64,000 bases of DNA from an uncultured Lachnospiraceae bacterium (GTDB lineage: Bacteria; Bacillota; Clostridia; Lachnospirales; Lachnospiraceae): the NCBI GenBank assembly GCA_910578345.1, contig CAJTRA010000012.1, positions 31,228 to 95,227 of the forward strand. Reading direction: 5' to 3'. The notes under the pieces were generated by a model. It saw nothing but the letters and a program-made list of their open reading frames with translations. It made no database searches and was not told the origin of the DNA. Made by a program: the position numbers and the translations under genes. Numbering within the stretch: the stretch's first letter is position 1; each line of letters opens with the position of its first letter. Of this stretch, positions 48,747-56,502 are shown piece by piece.

Positions 48747-49622
48747 CTATGACAGGTGGGAGATGCTCCGATAATGTTTCGGCGTATCTCCCACATATTT
48801 TTTAAACTGTCTGTTAAAATTAGAAAGATTCTGGAAACCACATGCCAGTGCAACCTCAAGAGAAGGTGCAGCGGAATTCCGAAGCATCTCGCAGGCGAGT
48901 TTGATCCGAAGCTGTATAATGTATTCCATTGCGCTGATTCCGACGATCTTCTTAAAACGGTACATGAAGTAGCTTTTGCTTAAGTGTGCCATCTTCGCTA
49001 GATGTGTGATACTGAGATTCTCTGTATAATGCTGACTGATATAGAACAGCACTTCCCGGATATTTTCTCCCTGTCTTACATCCTGATCTTTGACTGTCAC
49101 GATACAGTCCGACTTTTCCAAAAGCCACAGGAAACGCAGCAGTTCGCTTTTCATCCGCAGATCCGCGAGGGGCGTATTGGCTTTGGCACAGAGAAAGATC
49201 TGCTCCACGCAGTTTTTGATCTCCTCATATGCTCGGTGACTGCTGGAAATGGGCACAATGATCTTGCGGTTTCCGTTGATGATCGGCTCGATGCAGGAAA
49301 TCCCACAGCGTTCTTCTTTCCCGATTCCGAGCAGCTCTTCCCGGAAGACCAGAGCATTGTAAATCTGCCTGTTGTCTTCGAAGGGATAGAGGGCGTGGAG
49401 CATATTTGGCGGAACAAGGATAATATCGCCGGCATCTGCCGTAAATTTATCTTTTCCGCAGGTAAATTCACTGCTGCCGTTCACGATGTGATACAGTTCG
49501 AACTCATTGTGCCAATGCAAGGGGACAAGAGGAAACTGGTCGGGGACGCTGCAGGCGAAAAAATCATACGGGATTCTGACAGAACCGTGTTTTCTCTTTT
49601 CTTTCGAATACAGATTATTCAT
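48747..49622 (-). CDS. AraC-family regulator with cupin sensor domain
   Basis: A 291-residue regulator. The N-terminal half is a cupin-like sugar-sensing domain (LHWHNEFELYHIVNGSSEF near 36-54, PPNMLHALYPFE near 78-90). The C-terminal half is an AraC double helix-turn-helix (about 190-291): NLSITHLAKMAHLSKSYFMYRFKKIVGISAMEYI and LEVALACGFQNLSNFNRQFKKYVGDTPKHYR. The start at 49622 has AAGGAG 8 bases upstream. It is divergent from the GH13 gene, with a 14-bp palindrome in the shared region, so it is likely a local regulator of that enzyme responding to a saccharide. Confidence 0.92.
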   Translation of the reverse strand: MNNLYSKEKRKHGSVRIPYDFFACSVPDQFPLVPLHWHNEFELYHIVNGSSEFTCGKDKFTADAGDIILVPPNMLHALYPFEDNRQIYNALVFREELLGIGKEERCGISCIEPIINGNRKIIVPISSSHRAYEEIKNCVEQIFLCAKANTPLADLRMKSELLRFLWLLEKSDCIVTVKDQDVRQGENIREVLFYISQHYTENLSITHLAKMAHLSKSYFMYRFKKIVGISAMEYIIQLRIKLACEMLRNSAAPSLEVALACGFQNLSNFNRQFKKYVGDTPKHYRSISHLS

Positions 49623-49647
49623 GAGCAGACTCCTTGGCATTTCGATA

Positions 49648-49661
49648 AATACTATAGTATT
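49648..49661. promoter_or_regulatory. Palindrome between the AraC and GH13 genes
   Basis: AATACTATAGTATT is a perfect 14-bp palindrome, followed 8 bases later by the half-site AGTATTATAG. It lies just before the AraC gene start and may be its operator, although AraC proteins normally prefer direct repeats. Confidence 0.45.
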
Positions 49662-49766
49662 GTTTTTCAGTATTATAGCAGTAGATATCGGATCATTTTA
49701 AGATTATTATATCATTATAAAAGATGAACGCAACGAATAAAACAAACAGGAAAGGAGTTTTTACAA

Positions 49767-51305
49767 ATGGCACAATGGCTTGACAATGCAATTTTTTACG
49801 AGATTTATCCCCAGTCTTTCAAGGATACCAACAGCGATGGGATCGGTGATTTCAATGGTATCATTGAGAAACTGGATTACATCAAAGAACTTGGGTGCAA
49901 TGCGATCTGGATGAACCCGTGTTTCGAATCCCCTTTCGGCGATGCCGGATATGATGTGGCGGATTATTGCAAGGCGGCGCCCAGATATGGCACGAATGAT
50001 GATCTGAAGAGGCTTTTTGATGAAGTACATAAGAGAGAGATGCATATCCTGCTCGATCTTGTACCTGGCCACACTTCTGTAGAGCACGCATGGTTTAAGG
50101 AATCCATGAAACCGGAGCGGAACGAATTCAGCGATCGTTATGTATGGACCGACTGTATTTGGGAGGAGCCTAAGGGAATGGGCAGTCTTCGCGGCATTTC
50201 AGAAAGAGACGGTTCCTGTGCGGTGAATTTCTTCTCCAATCAGCCTTCTTTAAATTATGGCTTCTACAAACCGGAACGGCCCTGGCAGCAGTCCATGGAA
50301 GATCCCGGTCCGCAGGCTACCGTTGCTGCGCTGAAGGATGTCATGCGCTTCTGGCTGAAGATGGGCTGCGACGGATTCCGCGTGGACATGGCAGGATCCC
50401 TTGTCAAACATGATGAGGAAGGAAAAGGTACGGTAAAACTCTGGCAGGGTATCCGCACTTTCCTGGATCAGGAATTTCCGGATGCGGCCATGGTGTCTGA
50501 ATGGAGTAAGCCAAAGCAGTCTCTGGCAGGCGGTTTCCATATGGATTTCATTCTGTTTGGAGGTCCTGACGATCCGAATAACCTGTTCCGTTCTCCGGAA
50601 CCTTTCTTTGCAAGTCGCGGCAAAGGGGATATCTCAAAGTTTGTCAGGAAATACAAAGAAGAGTATGAAGAGACGGCGCGCAAGGGTCTGATCTGTATTC
50701 CTTCCGGCAACCATGACGTAGATCGTCTGGCGAGACATTTACATGGCGACGAGCTGAAATTTGCATTCGCTTTCCTGCTCTCTATGCCCGGAGCGCCTTT
50801 CATCTATTACGGAGATGAGATTGGTATGCGTTATGTGGAGGGTCTACATTCCGTAGAGGGCGGCTACAATAGAACCGGATCCCGTTCTCCGATGCAGTGG
50901 GACGACGGTGTAAATGCCGGATTCAGTCTTGCAAGCAAAGAGAAGTTATATATTCCTCTGGATGAGAGCGCAGACCGTCCTACGGTAGAGAAGCAGAAAG
51001 CGGATGAGACTTCCCTGTATCACGAAGTGAAGCGTCTGATCGCGCTGCGTCAGGCACATCCTGCGCTGCAGAGTACAGGAGAGATCGATTTTGTCTATGC
51101 AGAAGAGCATACCTATCCGCTGGCTTATGTCAGAAGCGCCGGGGAGGAAAAGATACTTGTGATCTTAAATCCGTCGGCTAAAGATGTAACATTTGACGGT
51201 GCCTATACCTTGGAAAAGGAGTTGTATGCGTTCGGCGGCAAGATAAGTGCTGCGGACGGCAGGATTACGGTTCCAGCGGAATCCTTTGGATTCTATCAGA
51301 TCTGA
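49767..51305 (+). CDS. GH13 alpha-amylase family glycoside hydrolase
   Basis: A 512-residue intracellular enzyme with no signal peptide. The TIM barrel shows AIFYEIYPQSFKDTNSDGIGDFNGI, the catalytic nucleophile Asp in GFRVDMAGSL, the acid/base Glu in MVSEWSKP and the transition-state Asp in SGNHDVDR. The gap before the nucleophile suits oligo-1,6-glucosidase or neopullulanase-like enzymes rather than a secreted amylase. The C-terminal beta domain (LVILNPSAKDVTF) follows. It is divergent from the AraC regulator, and the ATG follows AAAGGAG. The exact linkage cut cannot be assigned. Confidence 0.9.
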   Translation: MAQWLDNAIFYEIYPQSFKDTNSDGIGDFNGIIEKLDYIKELGCNAIWMNPCFESPFGDAGYDVADYCKAAPRYGTNDDLKRLFDEVHKREMHILLDLVPGHTSVEHAWFKESMKPERNEFSDRYVWTDCIWEEPKGMGSLRGISERDGSCAVNFFSNQPSLNYGFYKPERPWQQSMEDPGPQATVAALKDVMRFWLKMGCDGFRVDMAGSLVKHDEEGKGTVKLWQGIRTFLDQEFPDAAMVSEWSKPKQSLAGGFHMDFILFGGPDDPNNLFRSPEPFFASRGKGDISKFVRKYKEEYEETARKGLICIPSGNHDVDRLARHLHGDELKFAFAFLLSMPGAPFIYYGDEIGMRYVEGLHSVEGGYNRTGSRSPMQWDDGVNAGFSLASKEKLYIPLDESADRPTVEKQKADETSLYHEVKRLIALRQAHPALQSTGEIDFVYAEEHTYPLAYVRSAGEEKILVILNPSAKDVTFDGAYTLEKELYAFGGKISAADGRITVPAESFGFYQI

Positions 51306-51319
51306 TAGCAGAATATAAG

Positions 51320-51350
51320 AAAAGGAGCAGGGGTTCTCCTGCTCCTTTTT
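51320..51350. terminator. Strong bidirectional terminator
   Basis: AAAAGGAGCAGG (51320-51331) pairs with CCTGCTCCTTTT (51338-51349) around a six-base loop. It ends with T on both strands, serving the GH13 gene and the opposite gene at 51363-52175. Confidence 0.9.
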
Positions 51351-51362
51351 GGCAGTGCATAG

Positions 51363-52175
51363 TTACTTTTCAAGCTGTATATATTCTAAGAACTTCATTG
51401 CAAGTTCCGGTTGTTTGTTGGTGATGGGAATACCCAGGATTACTTCTGCCGGATGGCCCTGGTAATCGTATTTACTGTCTTCCAGATAAGCGTACAGGCC
51501 TGCATTTTCTAACTTCGTATCTTTTGTGACAATAATGCCGACAGCGATGGGATCTTCCATGGCAGCGGGATCGTTGTGATCGATCAATAGTCCGGAGAAG
51601 TCTCGTATCTCTGTAGGATCATAGTCATCATCGGCAAAGGTAGCCGCATCCGTATAATAAAAGGAAGAGCGGTATTTCTCCAGTTCTTCTGCAGACAGGA
51701 CTTCTTCCAGAGGATAGAAATATTCTGCCTGGGCGTATTTCTCGAAAGTCTCTGTTTCGGCGACGAGCGTGCTGATTGAACCGGTCTGAGTCATAGCCAT
51801 GATCTTTTCCTGATTGGCCATAGTGTACTGAGAAAGATCGGTGGAAGAGACGGACATGGAAGTGTCGATATAGACTTCGTATTCCGCCGGGTCTATAGAG
51901 GCATATTCTTGAAATTCTGCAGCCCACTGCTCAGGCATGCTGTTACTCAAGTCATTGATGCCGGCGTTCACAAGAACGGCATAGAAGCCATAATCCTTAT
52001 GGGTAACATATTGGTAGATGAAAGACGCCAGGACAATGACCAAGACAACTGCCGCCAGGGCATGAATTTTATAGTAATCCCAAAAGTAAGCGAACTTTTC
52101 CCTGGAGCTCATTCGGCTCATGGCCTTTCTGCGTTCTTCTCTGATCTCATCTCCGACGGATGTACCGACTGCCAT
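51363..52175 (-). CDS. Membrane-anchored extracellular protein, unknown function
   Basis: A 270-residue protein. A basic cytoplasmic N-terminus (RKAMSRMSSREKFAYFWDYYKIHALAAVV) leads to one membrane helix at about 38-55. The rest (about 60-270) is acidic and outside the cell. It resembles a substrate-binding fold: YGFYAVLVNAGINDLSNSMPEQWAAEFQEYASIDPAEYEVYID and ending in PITNKQPELAMKFLEYIQ. I recall similar Lachnospiraceae proteins without assigned function. GGGGAGAG before 52175 supports the start. It is a monocistronic minus-strand gene next to the flagellin. Confidence 0.75.
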   Translation of the reverse strand: MAVGTSVGDEIREERRKAMSRMSSREKFAYFWDYYKIHALAAVVLVIVLASFIYQYVTHKDYGFYAVLVNAGINDLSNSMPEQWAAEFQEYASIDPAEYEVYIDTSMSVSSTDLSQYTMANQEKIMAMTQTGSISTLVAETETFEKYAQAEYFYPLEEVLSAEELEKYRSSFYYTDAATFADDDYDPTEIRDFSGLLIDHNDPAAMEDPIAVGIIVTKDTKLENAGLYAYLEDSKYDYQGHPAEVILGIPITNKQPELAMKFLEYIQLEK

Positions 52176-52406
52176 AATCTTCTCTCCCCATTATGCTATA
52201 CTTGTACTTGCACACAATGTCTGTCTCGACACAGATTCCAGAACAAAGTGCGTCTCGCACACTTGCTTCTCTACTTGTTTTATGATAATTAGTTTGCAAA
52301 GTAATGTCAATGAAGGAACGGGATGATTGTATGAATTTTTCATGAAATAATTATAAAGGAAACAGATAGTTATCTGAGCAGCCTGATTAATTGCAGGCCA
52401 TCTTAT

Positions 52407-52433
52407 TAAGGGCTGCAGGGTATGATCCGATAT
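52407..52433 (+). promoter_or_regulatory. Sigma-28 (SigD)-type promoter for the flagellin gene
   Basis: TAAG at 52407-52410, exactly 15 bases, then TCCGATAT at 52426-52433. This is close to the flagellar consensus TAAA-N15-GCCGATAA. The remainder of the 330-base gap (52176-52505) shows no gene and no obvious sigma-A promoter for the flagellin. Confidence 0.7.
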
Positions 52434-52505
52434 ATATTTATAAGCCTGTAATTAGGCGCCGGGGAATTCAGAAGAGAACGAGGGTAGAGGATAGGAGAGA
52501 AGACT

Positions 52506-53651
52506 ATGGTGATAAAACATAATCTTACAGCGATGAATTCGAATCGTATGTTTGAACTGACAAACAGAAGCCAGGCGAGATCAACGGAGAAATTGTCGTC
52601 AGGGTATCAGATCAACCGTGCGGCGGATGATGCGGCGGGGTTATCGATCTCGGAGAAGATGCGCCGTCAGATACGAGGTCTTACGCAGGCTTCAGCCAAT
52701 GCGGCGGACGGTATTTCCTGTGTGCAGACGGCGGAAGGAGCTTTGAATGAGGTTCACGATATGCTGCAGCGTATGAATGAGCTTGCAGTTAAAGGAGCGA
52801 ACGGGACACTGACGACGACAGACAGAAGTTATGTTCAGATGGAAGTGCGTCAACTGATGAGTGAGATCGATCGGATACAGTCTACTACCACATTCAATGA
52901 ACAGAATCTGCTGGATGGCACTTTTCAGAATATCGGGCTGCAGGTAGGAGCGGAATCTGGACAGCATATCGCGATCACGATAGGAAATATGTGTACGAAT
53001 GATCTGATCGCCAGTGCGTTGTCGAAGGGAATCTGTTATCAGACGAATGACGATACACCTTTATGTGCCAGTCAGGATCAGAAGCCGACGGGGACAGAGA
53101 GGCCGGATGGATATTATTATCAGTATCCTAATCCCTTTACGACGACTCATGCCATGATTCAGTATGTAAATTTAAATACGATCCAGCCCTGGAGTGCGGC
53201 AGGACATTCGCATCTTCTGGCGGCAAGGGATCTGACTATTTTTCACAGTTTTTCTTATGATTCGATCACAGATGAAAGGGTAAAGAGCAGGCTCACGATT
53301 GATGGCGCAAGTTTTCCAAGTACGAAAGGCGGTATGGAGGAGGCTCTGTCAGACAGGACGCCCGATATTCGTGATTTCCAGGCACTCAACGTTTTCGCGA
53401 AGAGTGCGATTGAAGATGTATCGAGGACGCGTTCTGATCTGGGCGCTATTCAGAACCGGCTGGAGCATACGATCAATAATCTGGATAATATTGTGGAGAA
53501 TACCACGTCAGCGGAATCGTCGATCAGAGATACGGACATTGCCACAGAGATGGTGAAATATGCCAATCATAATATCCTTGCCCAGGCTGGTCAGTCCATG
53601 CTCAGCCAGGCGAACCAGAGTCAGCAGAGTGCATTGGCATTGCTGCAGTGA
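52506..53651 (+). CDS. Flagellin with an unusual cysteine-bearing central domain
   Basis: A 381-residue flagellin. The N-terminal D0/D1 helix (KHNLTAMNSNRMFELTNRSQARSTEKLSSGYQINRAADDAAGLSISEKMRRQIRG) and the C-terminal counterpart (SRTRSDLGAIQNRLEHTINNLDNIVENTTSAESSIRDTDIATEMVKYANHNILAQAGQSML) are well conserved. These parts polymerise and bind the export system; there is no signal peptide. The central part (about 160-300) differs from common flagellins and contains Cys163, Cys177 and Cys187, with a further Cys72 in the D1 core. Flagellins are normally cysteine-free. No other flagellar genes are in the window. GGAGAGAAG precedes the ATG. Confidence 0.93.
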   Translation: MVIKHNLTAMNSNRMFELTNRSQARSTEKLSSGYQINRAADDAAGLSISEKMRRQIRGLTQASANAADGISCVQTAEGALNEVHDMLQRMNELAVKGANGTLTTTDRSYVQMEVRQLMSEIDRIQSTTTFNEQNLLDGTFQNIGLQVGAESGQHIAITIGNMCTNDLIASALSKGICYQTNDDTPLCASQDQKPTGTERPDGYYYQYPNPFTTTHAMIQYVNLNTIQPWSAAGHSHLLAARDLTIFHSFSYDSITDERVKSRLTIDGASFPSTKGGMEEALSDRTPDIRDFQALNVFAKSAIEDVSRTRSDLGAIQNRLEHTINNLDNIVENTTSAESSIRDTDIATEMVKYANHNILAQAGQSMLSQANQSQQSALALLQ

Positions 53652-53669
53652 TCGTAGACAGAAAGTTTA

Positions 53670-53698
53670 TTGTATTTTCAGGTGTGTGGTGTTAGAAT
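53670..53698 (+). promoter_or_regulatory. Promoter for the second aspS
   Basis: TTGTAT at 53670-53675, a 17-base spacer and TAGAAT at 53693-53698. The following leader of about 160 bases contains no T-box sequence. Confidence 0.6.
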
Positions 53699-53859
53699 GA
53701 GTAAAGTATCTGCCGGCGGAAGGAGAGAAACCGGGGCGAGGTATGGATTTGCAGGAGCAAGTCACACAGAGGGAGAAATAAGTCTGCGGATATACGCTTT
53801 CTGGAGAAGGAAGGATAAGCGGAGATGTTTCCCAGACAGGAGAAAGGAATCACGAGAAT

Positions 53860-55626
53860 ATGATGCAGTCAAGAACACACACATGTAATGCGCTCAGACT
53901 GTCTGACGCGGGGAGCCAGGTGACGTTAGCCGGATGGTTCGAGAACATCAGACAGGTCAGTAAGAATCTTGGTTTTTTACAGCTCCGGGATTTCTACGGG
54001 GTGACACAGATCGTCTTCGAGACAGAGGAGATGATGGAGCGTTTAGAGGGCGTGAACAAGGAATCCACGCTTTTGATCGAGGGTACGGTGCGGGAACGTT
54101 CCAATAAGACAAACACCATTCCCACCGGCGAGATTGAGGTGGTGCCTACCTGCGTGGAGGTGCTGGGCAGGTGCACAAACAATGTGCTGCCCTTTGAGAT
54201 CAGACAGTCTAAGAATGCGGATGAGAATATCCGTTTAAAATACCGATATCTGGATCTGAGAAATCCGGAAGTAAAGGATAAGATCTTACTGCGCAGCCGT
54301 ATTGTCACAGAGCTTCGCCAGAGAATGAACGATCTGGATTTTGTGGAGATCACTACGCCGATCCTGACTTGTTCTTCGCCGGAAGGAGCGAGGGATTATC
54401 TGGTTCCGGCAAGGAACCATCCGGGCAAATTCTATGCGCTGCCACAGGCGCCGCAGCAGTTTAAACAGATCCTGATGGCTTCCGGTTTCGACCGGTATTT
54501 CCAGATCGCTCCATGCTTCCGCGATGAGGATGCCAGGGCGGACCGTTCGCCGGGGGAGTTCTACCAGTTGGATATGGAGATGGCGTTTGCTTCTCAGGAG
54601 GATGTGTTTAGCGTGATCGAGCAGGTGCTGCCGCCGGTATTCGAGAAGTACGGCGTGTATGACCAGGCATCGGCGGCGCCTTTTGTACGGATCCCTTATC
54701 TGGAAGCGCTTGAGAAGTATGGCACCGATAAGCCTGATCTGCGAATTGATCTGGTGGTGCAGGATGTGACGAAGCTGTTCGGGCAGTTTGCGTTCGCCCC
54801 CTTCAAGGATTATGTGATCAAGGCGGTGGTGACGGACGGCTATGCGGCGACCAGGAAAGAAATTGATAAGATGTGTGCAGACGTGGAGGTAGAAACCGGC
54901 AATAAGGCGTACTGGTTCCGGGTGGATGAAAGCGGTAACTATGTGGGTGGTATCTCCAAGTTCCTTGTAGAGAGAAAAGAAGAGGTGGATAAGCTGCTGG
55001 GATTAAAACCGGGTGATTTCGTTGGAGTGACAGCCGGGGATAAGAATGCGGCGGTGAAGACTTCCGGGGTGCTGCGCAGGATGCTTGGCATGAAGTCGGA
55101 AGGGCACTTCAGACAGGCATGCTATGAATTCTGCTGGATCGTAGATTTCCCCATGTATGAGATCGGGGAAGAGTCCGGTGAGATGGAATTCTGCCATAAT
55201 CCTTTTTCCATGCCTCAGGGCGGGATGCAGGCGCTTGAGACGATGGAGCCGCTTGCCATTCTGGCTTATCAATATGATCTGGTATGTAATGGCGTGGAAC
55301 TGTCTTCTGGTGCGGTCCGTAACCATGACCCGGAGATTATGGTGAAGGCATTTCAGCTTGTAGGATTGGGTGAGGAGGACGTGAAAGCGAAATTCCCGGC
55401 CATGTACAACGCATTCTGTTATGGTGCACCGCCCCATGCGGGGATTGCGCCTGGTGTGGACAGAATGGTCATGCTGCTGGCGGGTGAAGACAGCATCAGA
55501 GAGGTCATTCCCTTCCCGATGAACAAGCAGGCCCAGGATATTATGATGGGCGCGCCGGCACAGGTAGATGCAAGGCAGCTTCGGGATGTGCATATTGAGG
55601 TTATGATGCCGAAAGAGGAGAAATAG
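53860..55626 (+). CDS. aspS: Aspartyl-tRNA synthetase 2, probably discriminating
   Basis: A 588-residue AspRS with all class II motifs: FRDEDARADRSPGEFYQLDMEM and GAPPHAGIAPGVDRMVMLL. The OB fold differs from aspS1: it reads WFENIRQVSKNLGF where copy 1 has RDHGG, so the His typical of non-discriminating enzymes is absent. RERSNKTN keeps the Lys (E. coli Lys82) linked to tRNA(Asp) specificity, while copy 1 has Thr. It therefore probably charges only tRNA(Asp). It has its own promoter and no T-box. ATGs at 53860 and 53863 are both possible starts; AGGAGAAAGGAA is upstream. Confidence 0.94.
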   Translation: MMQSRTHTCNALRLSDAGSQVTLAGWFENIRQVSKNLGFLQLRDFYGVTQIVFETEEMMERLEGVNKESTLLIEGTVRERSNKTNTIPTGEIEVVPTCVEVLGRCTNNVLPFEIRQSKNADENIRLKYRYLDLRNPEVKDKILLRSRIVTELRQRMNDLDFVEITTPILTCSSPEGARDYLVPARNHPGKFYALPQAPQQFKQILMASGFDRYFQIAPCFRDEDARADRSPGEFYQLDMEMAFASQEDVFSVIEQVLPPVFEKYGVYDQASAAPFVRIPYLEALEKYGTDKPDLRIDLVVQDVTKLFGQFAFAPFKDYVIKAVVTDGYAATRKEIDKMCADVEVETGNKAYWFRVDESGNYVGGISKFLVERKEEVDKLLGLKPGDFVGVTAGDKNAAVKTSGVLRRMLGMKSEGHFRQACYEFCWIVDFPMYEIGEESGEMEFCHNPFSMPQGGMQALETMEPLAILAYQYDLVCNGVELSSGAVRNHDPEIMVKAFQLVGLGEEDVKAKFPAMYNAFCYGAPPHAGIAPGVDRMVMLLAGEDSIREVIPFPMNKQAQDIMMGAPAQVDARQLRDVHIEVMMPKEEK

Positions 55627-55637
55627 ATAGAAGAGAT

Positions 55638-55691
55638 AAGTCTCCTTCATGCTGAATGGATAGAAAGATCTGTTTGGTGTGAAGGAGATTT
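55638..55691 (+). terminator. Hairpin after the second aspS
   Basis: AAGTCTCCTTCA pairs with TGAAGGAGATTT through 12 bp with one G-U, across a 29-base loop. A short repeat TGAAATTTAT follows twice. The T-run is modest. Confidence 0.55.
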
Positions 55692-55807
55692 GAAATTTAT
55701 ATATTGAAATTTATCTGCTGTCGTGGTATGCTTCTATATATTTTACGATAGGAATATTTTCCAATAAAAGCCTTTTGGGAAGAGAGTCGGGTACAGGAGG
55801 AATCATA

Positions 55808-56302
55808 ATGAGTGAAACATATGTAGAATGTTTGGTGGCCAGGAAACCTTCGGTGCTCCTGTCTTTCCTGAAGATATTGTTAATCATGTTGACCGTGGTG
55901 TTTGTTCTGATCGGAGCGATCTATATTCCAGGCCTGGTGGTAGCAGCGATTACCGGCGTGGGCGCTTACTTTGCCACGATGAATGCGAATATAGAGTATG
56001 AGTACCTGTATCTGGACAGGGAAGTCAGTGTGGATAAGGTGATGGCGAAGAGCCGCAGGAAGAAAGCCAATACGTTTTCGGTGGACAAGATGGAAGTGCT
56101 TGCGCCTCTTAATTCCCACAGACTGGATTCCTATAGAAACCGTAATGCTAAGACGCTGGATTACAGTTCCGGTGTTGCTGCGCAGCCGGAGAGAAGATAT
56201 ATGATGGTGTGCGAAGGAGATGTGAAAGTTATTTTTGAGCCGAATGCGGAGATGGTGAAAGCCATTCAGAGTATTGCGCCGCGCAAGGTGTTTACAGATT
56301 AA
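55808..56302 (+). CDS. DUF6106-type membrane protein
   Basis: A 164-residue protein with two adjacent helices near the N-terminus (LSFLKILLIMLTVVFVLIGAIYIPGLVVAAITGVGAYF, about 16-56). A soluble region follows (YEYLYLDREVSVDKVMAKSRRKKANTFSVDKMEVLAPLNSHRLDSYRN), resembling DUF6106 of Lachnospiraceae. It looks like a small membrane-bound PH-like domain. The function is unknown. The ATG at 55808 follows GGAGGAATC. It precedes guaB but is separated from it by a terminator. Confidence 0.8.
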   Translation: MSETYVECLVARKPSVLLSFLKILLIMLTVVFVLIGAIYIPGLVVAAITGVGAYFATMNANIEYEYLYLDREVSVDKVMAKSRRKKANTFSVDKMEVLAPLNSHRLDSYRNRNAKTLDYSSGVAAQPERRYMMVCEGDVKVIFEPNAEMVKAIQSIAPRKVFTD

Positions 56303-56323
56303 TGAATATAACCATGGAAAAGA

Positions 56324-56360
56324 AATACTGTCAGTTAATTTAACTGGCAGTATTCTTTAC
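56324..56360 (+). terminator. Terminator between the DUF6106-type gene and guaB
   Basis: AATACTGTCAGTT pairs with AACTGGCAGTATT (one mismatch), followed by CTTTAC. Confidence 0.6.
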
Positions 56361-56363
56361 ATA

Positions 56364-56456
56364 TTAGTAAACGACATAACAACTTACTGCCTTTGTCCAA
56401 AACCTTATACAGAACACTGGACGCACCAAAAGAGGAGTTTTAATGTCGTTTGCTAA
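56364..56456 (+). promoter_or_regulatory. Long inverted repeat in the guaB upstream region
   Basis: TTAGTAAACGACAT (56364-56377) pairs with ATGTCGTTTGCTAA (56443-56456) over 14 bp with one G-U pair. The 65-base interior holds a small stem, GTCCA (56395-56399) with TGGAC (56418-56422). It lies directly before guaB. A weak promoter-like TTGCTA-N18-TTAAAT overlaps its right arm, so it may act as RNA or as a DNA site. It matches no riboswitch class I know. Confidence 0.45.
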
Positions 56457-56502
56457 ACGTAACTATTGACTGTTTAAATTTTACCACACAGGAGGAGAGA
56501 AG

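Noticed and set aside
53670..53888. A 72-codon frame between flagellin and the second aspS
   Set aside because: It starts within the aspS promoter, has no ribosome site and overlaps the aspS start. It is the untranslated leader read in frame.
55691..55715. Direct repeat TGAAATTTAT twice
   Set aside because: It is a short A+T-rich repeat after a hairpin, with no clear function. It is noted in the terminator entry only.
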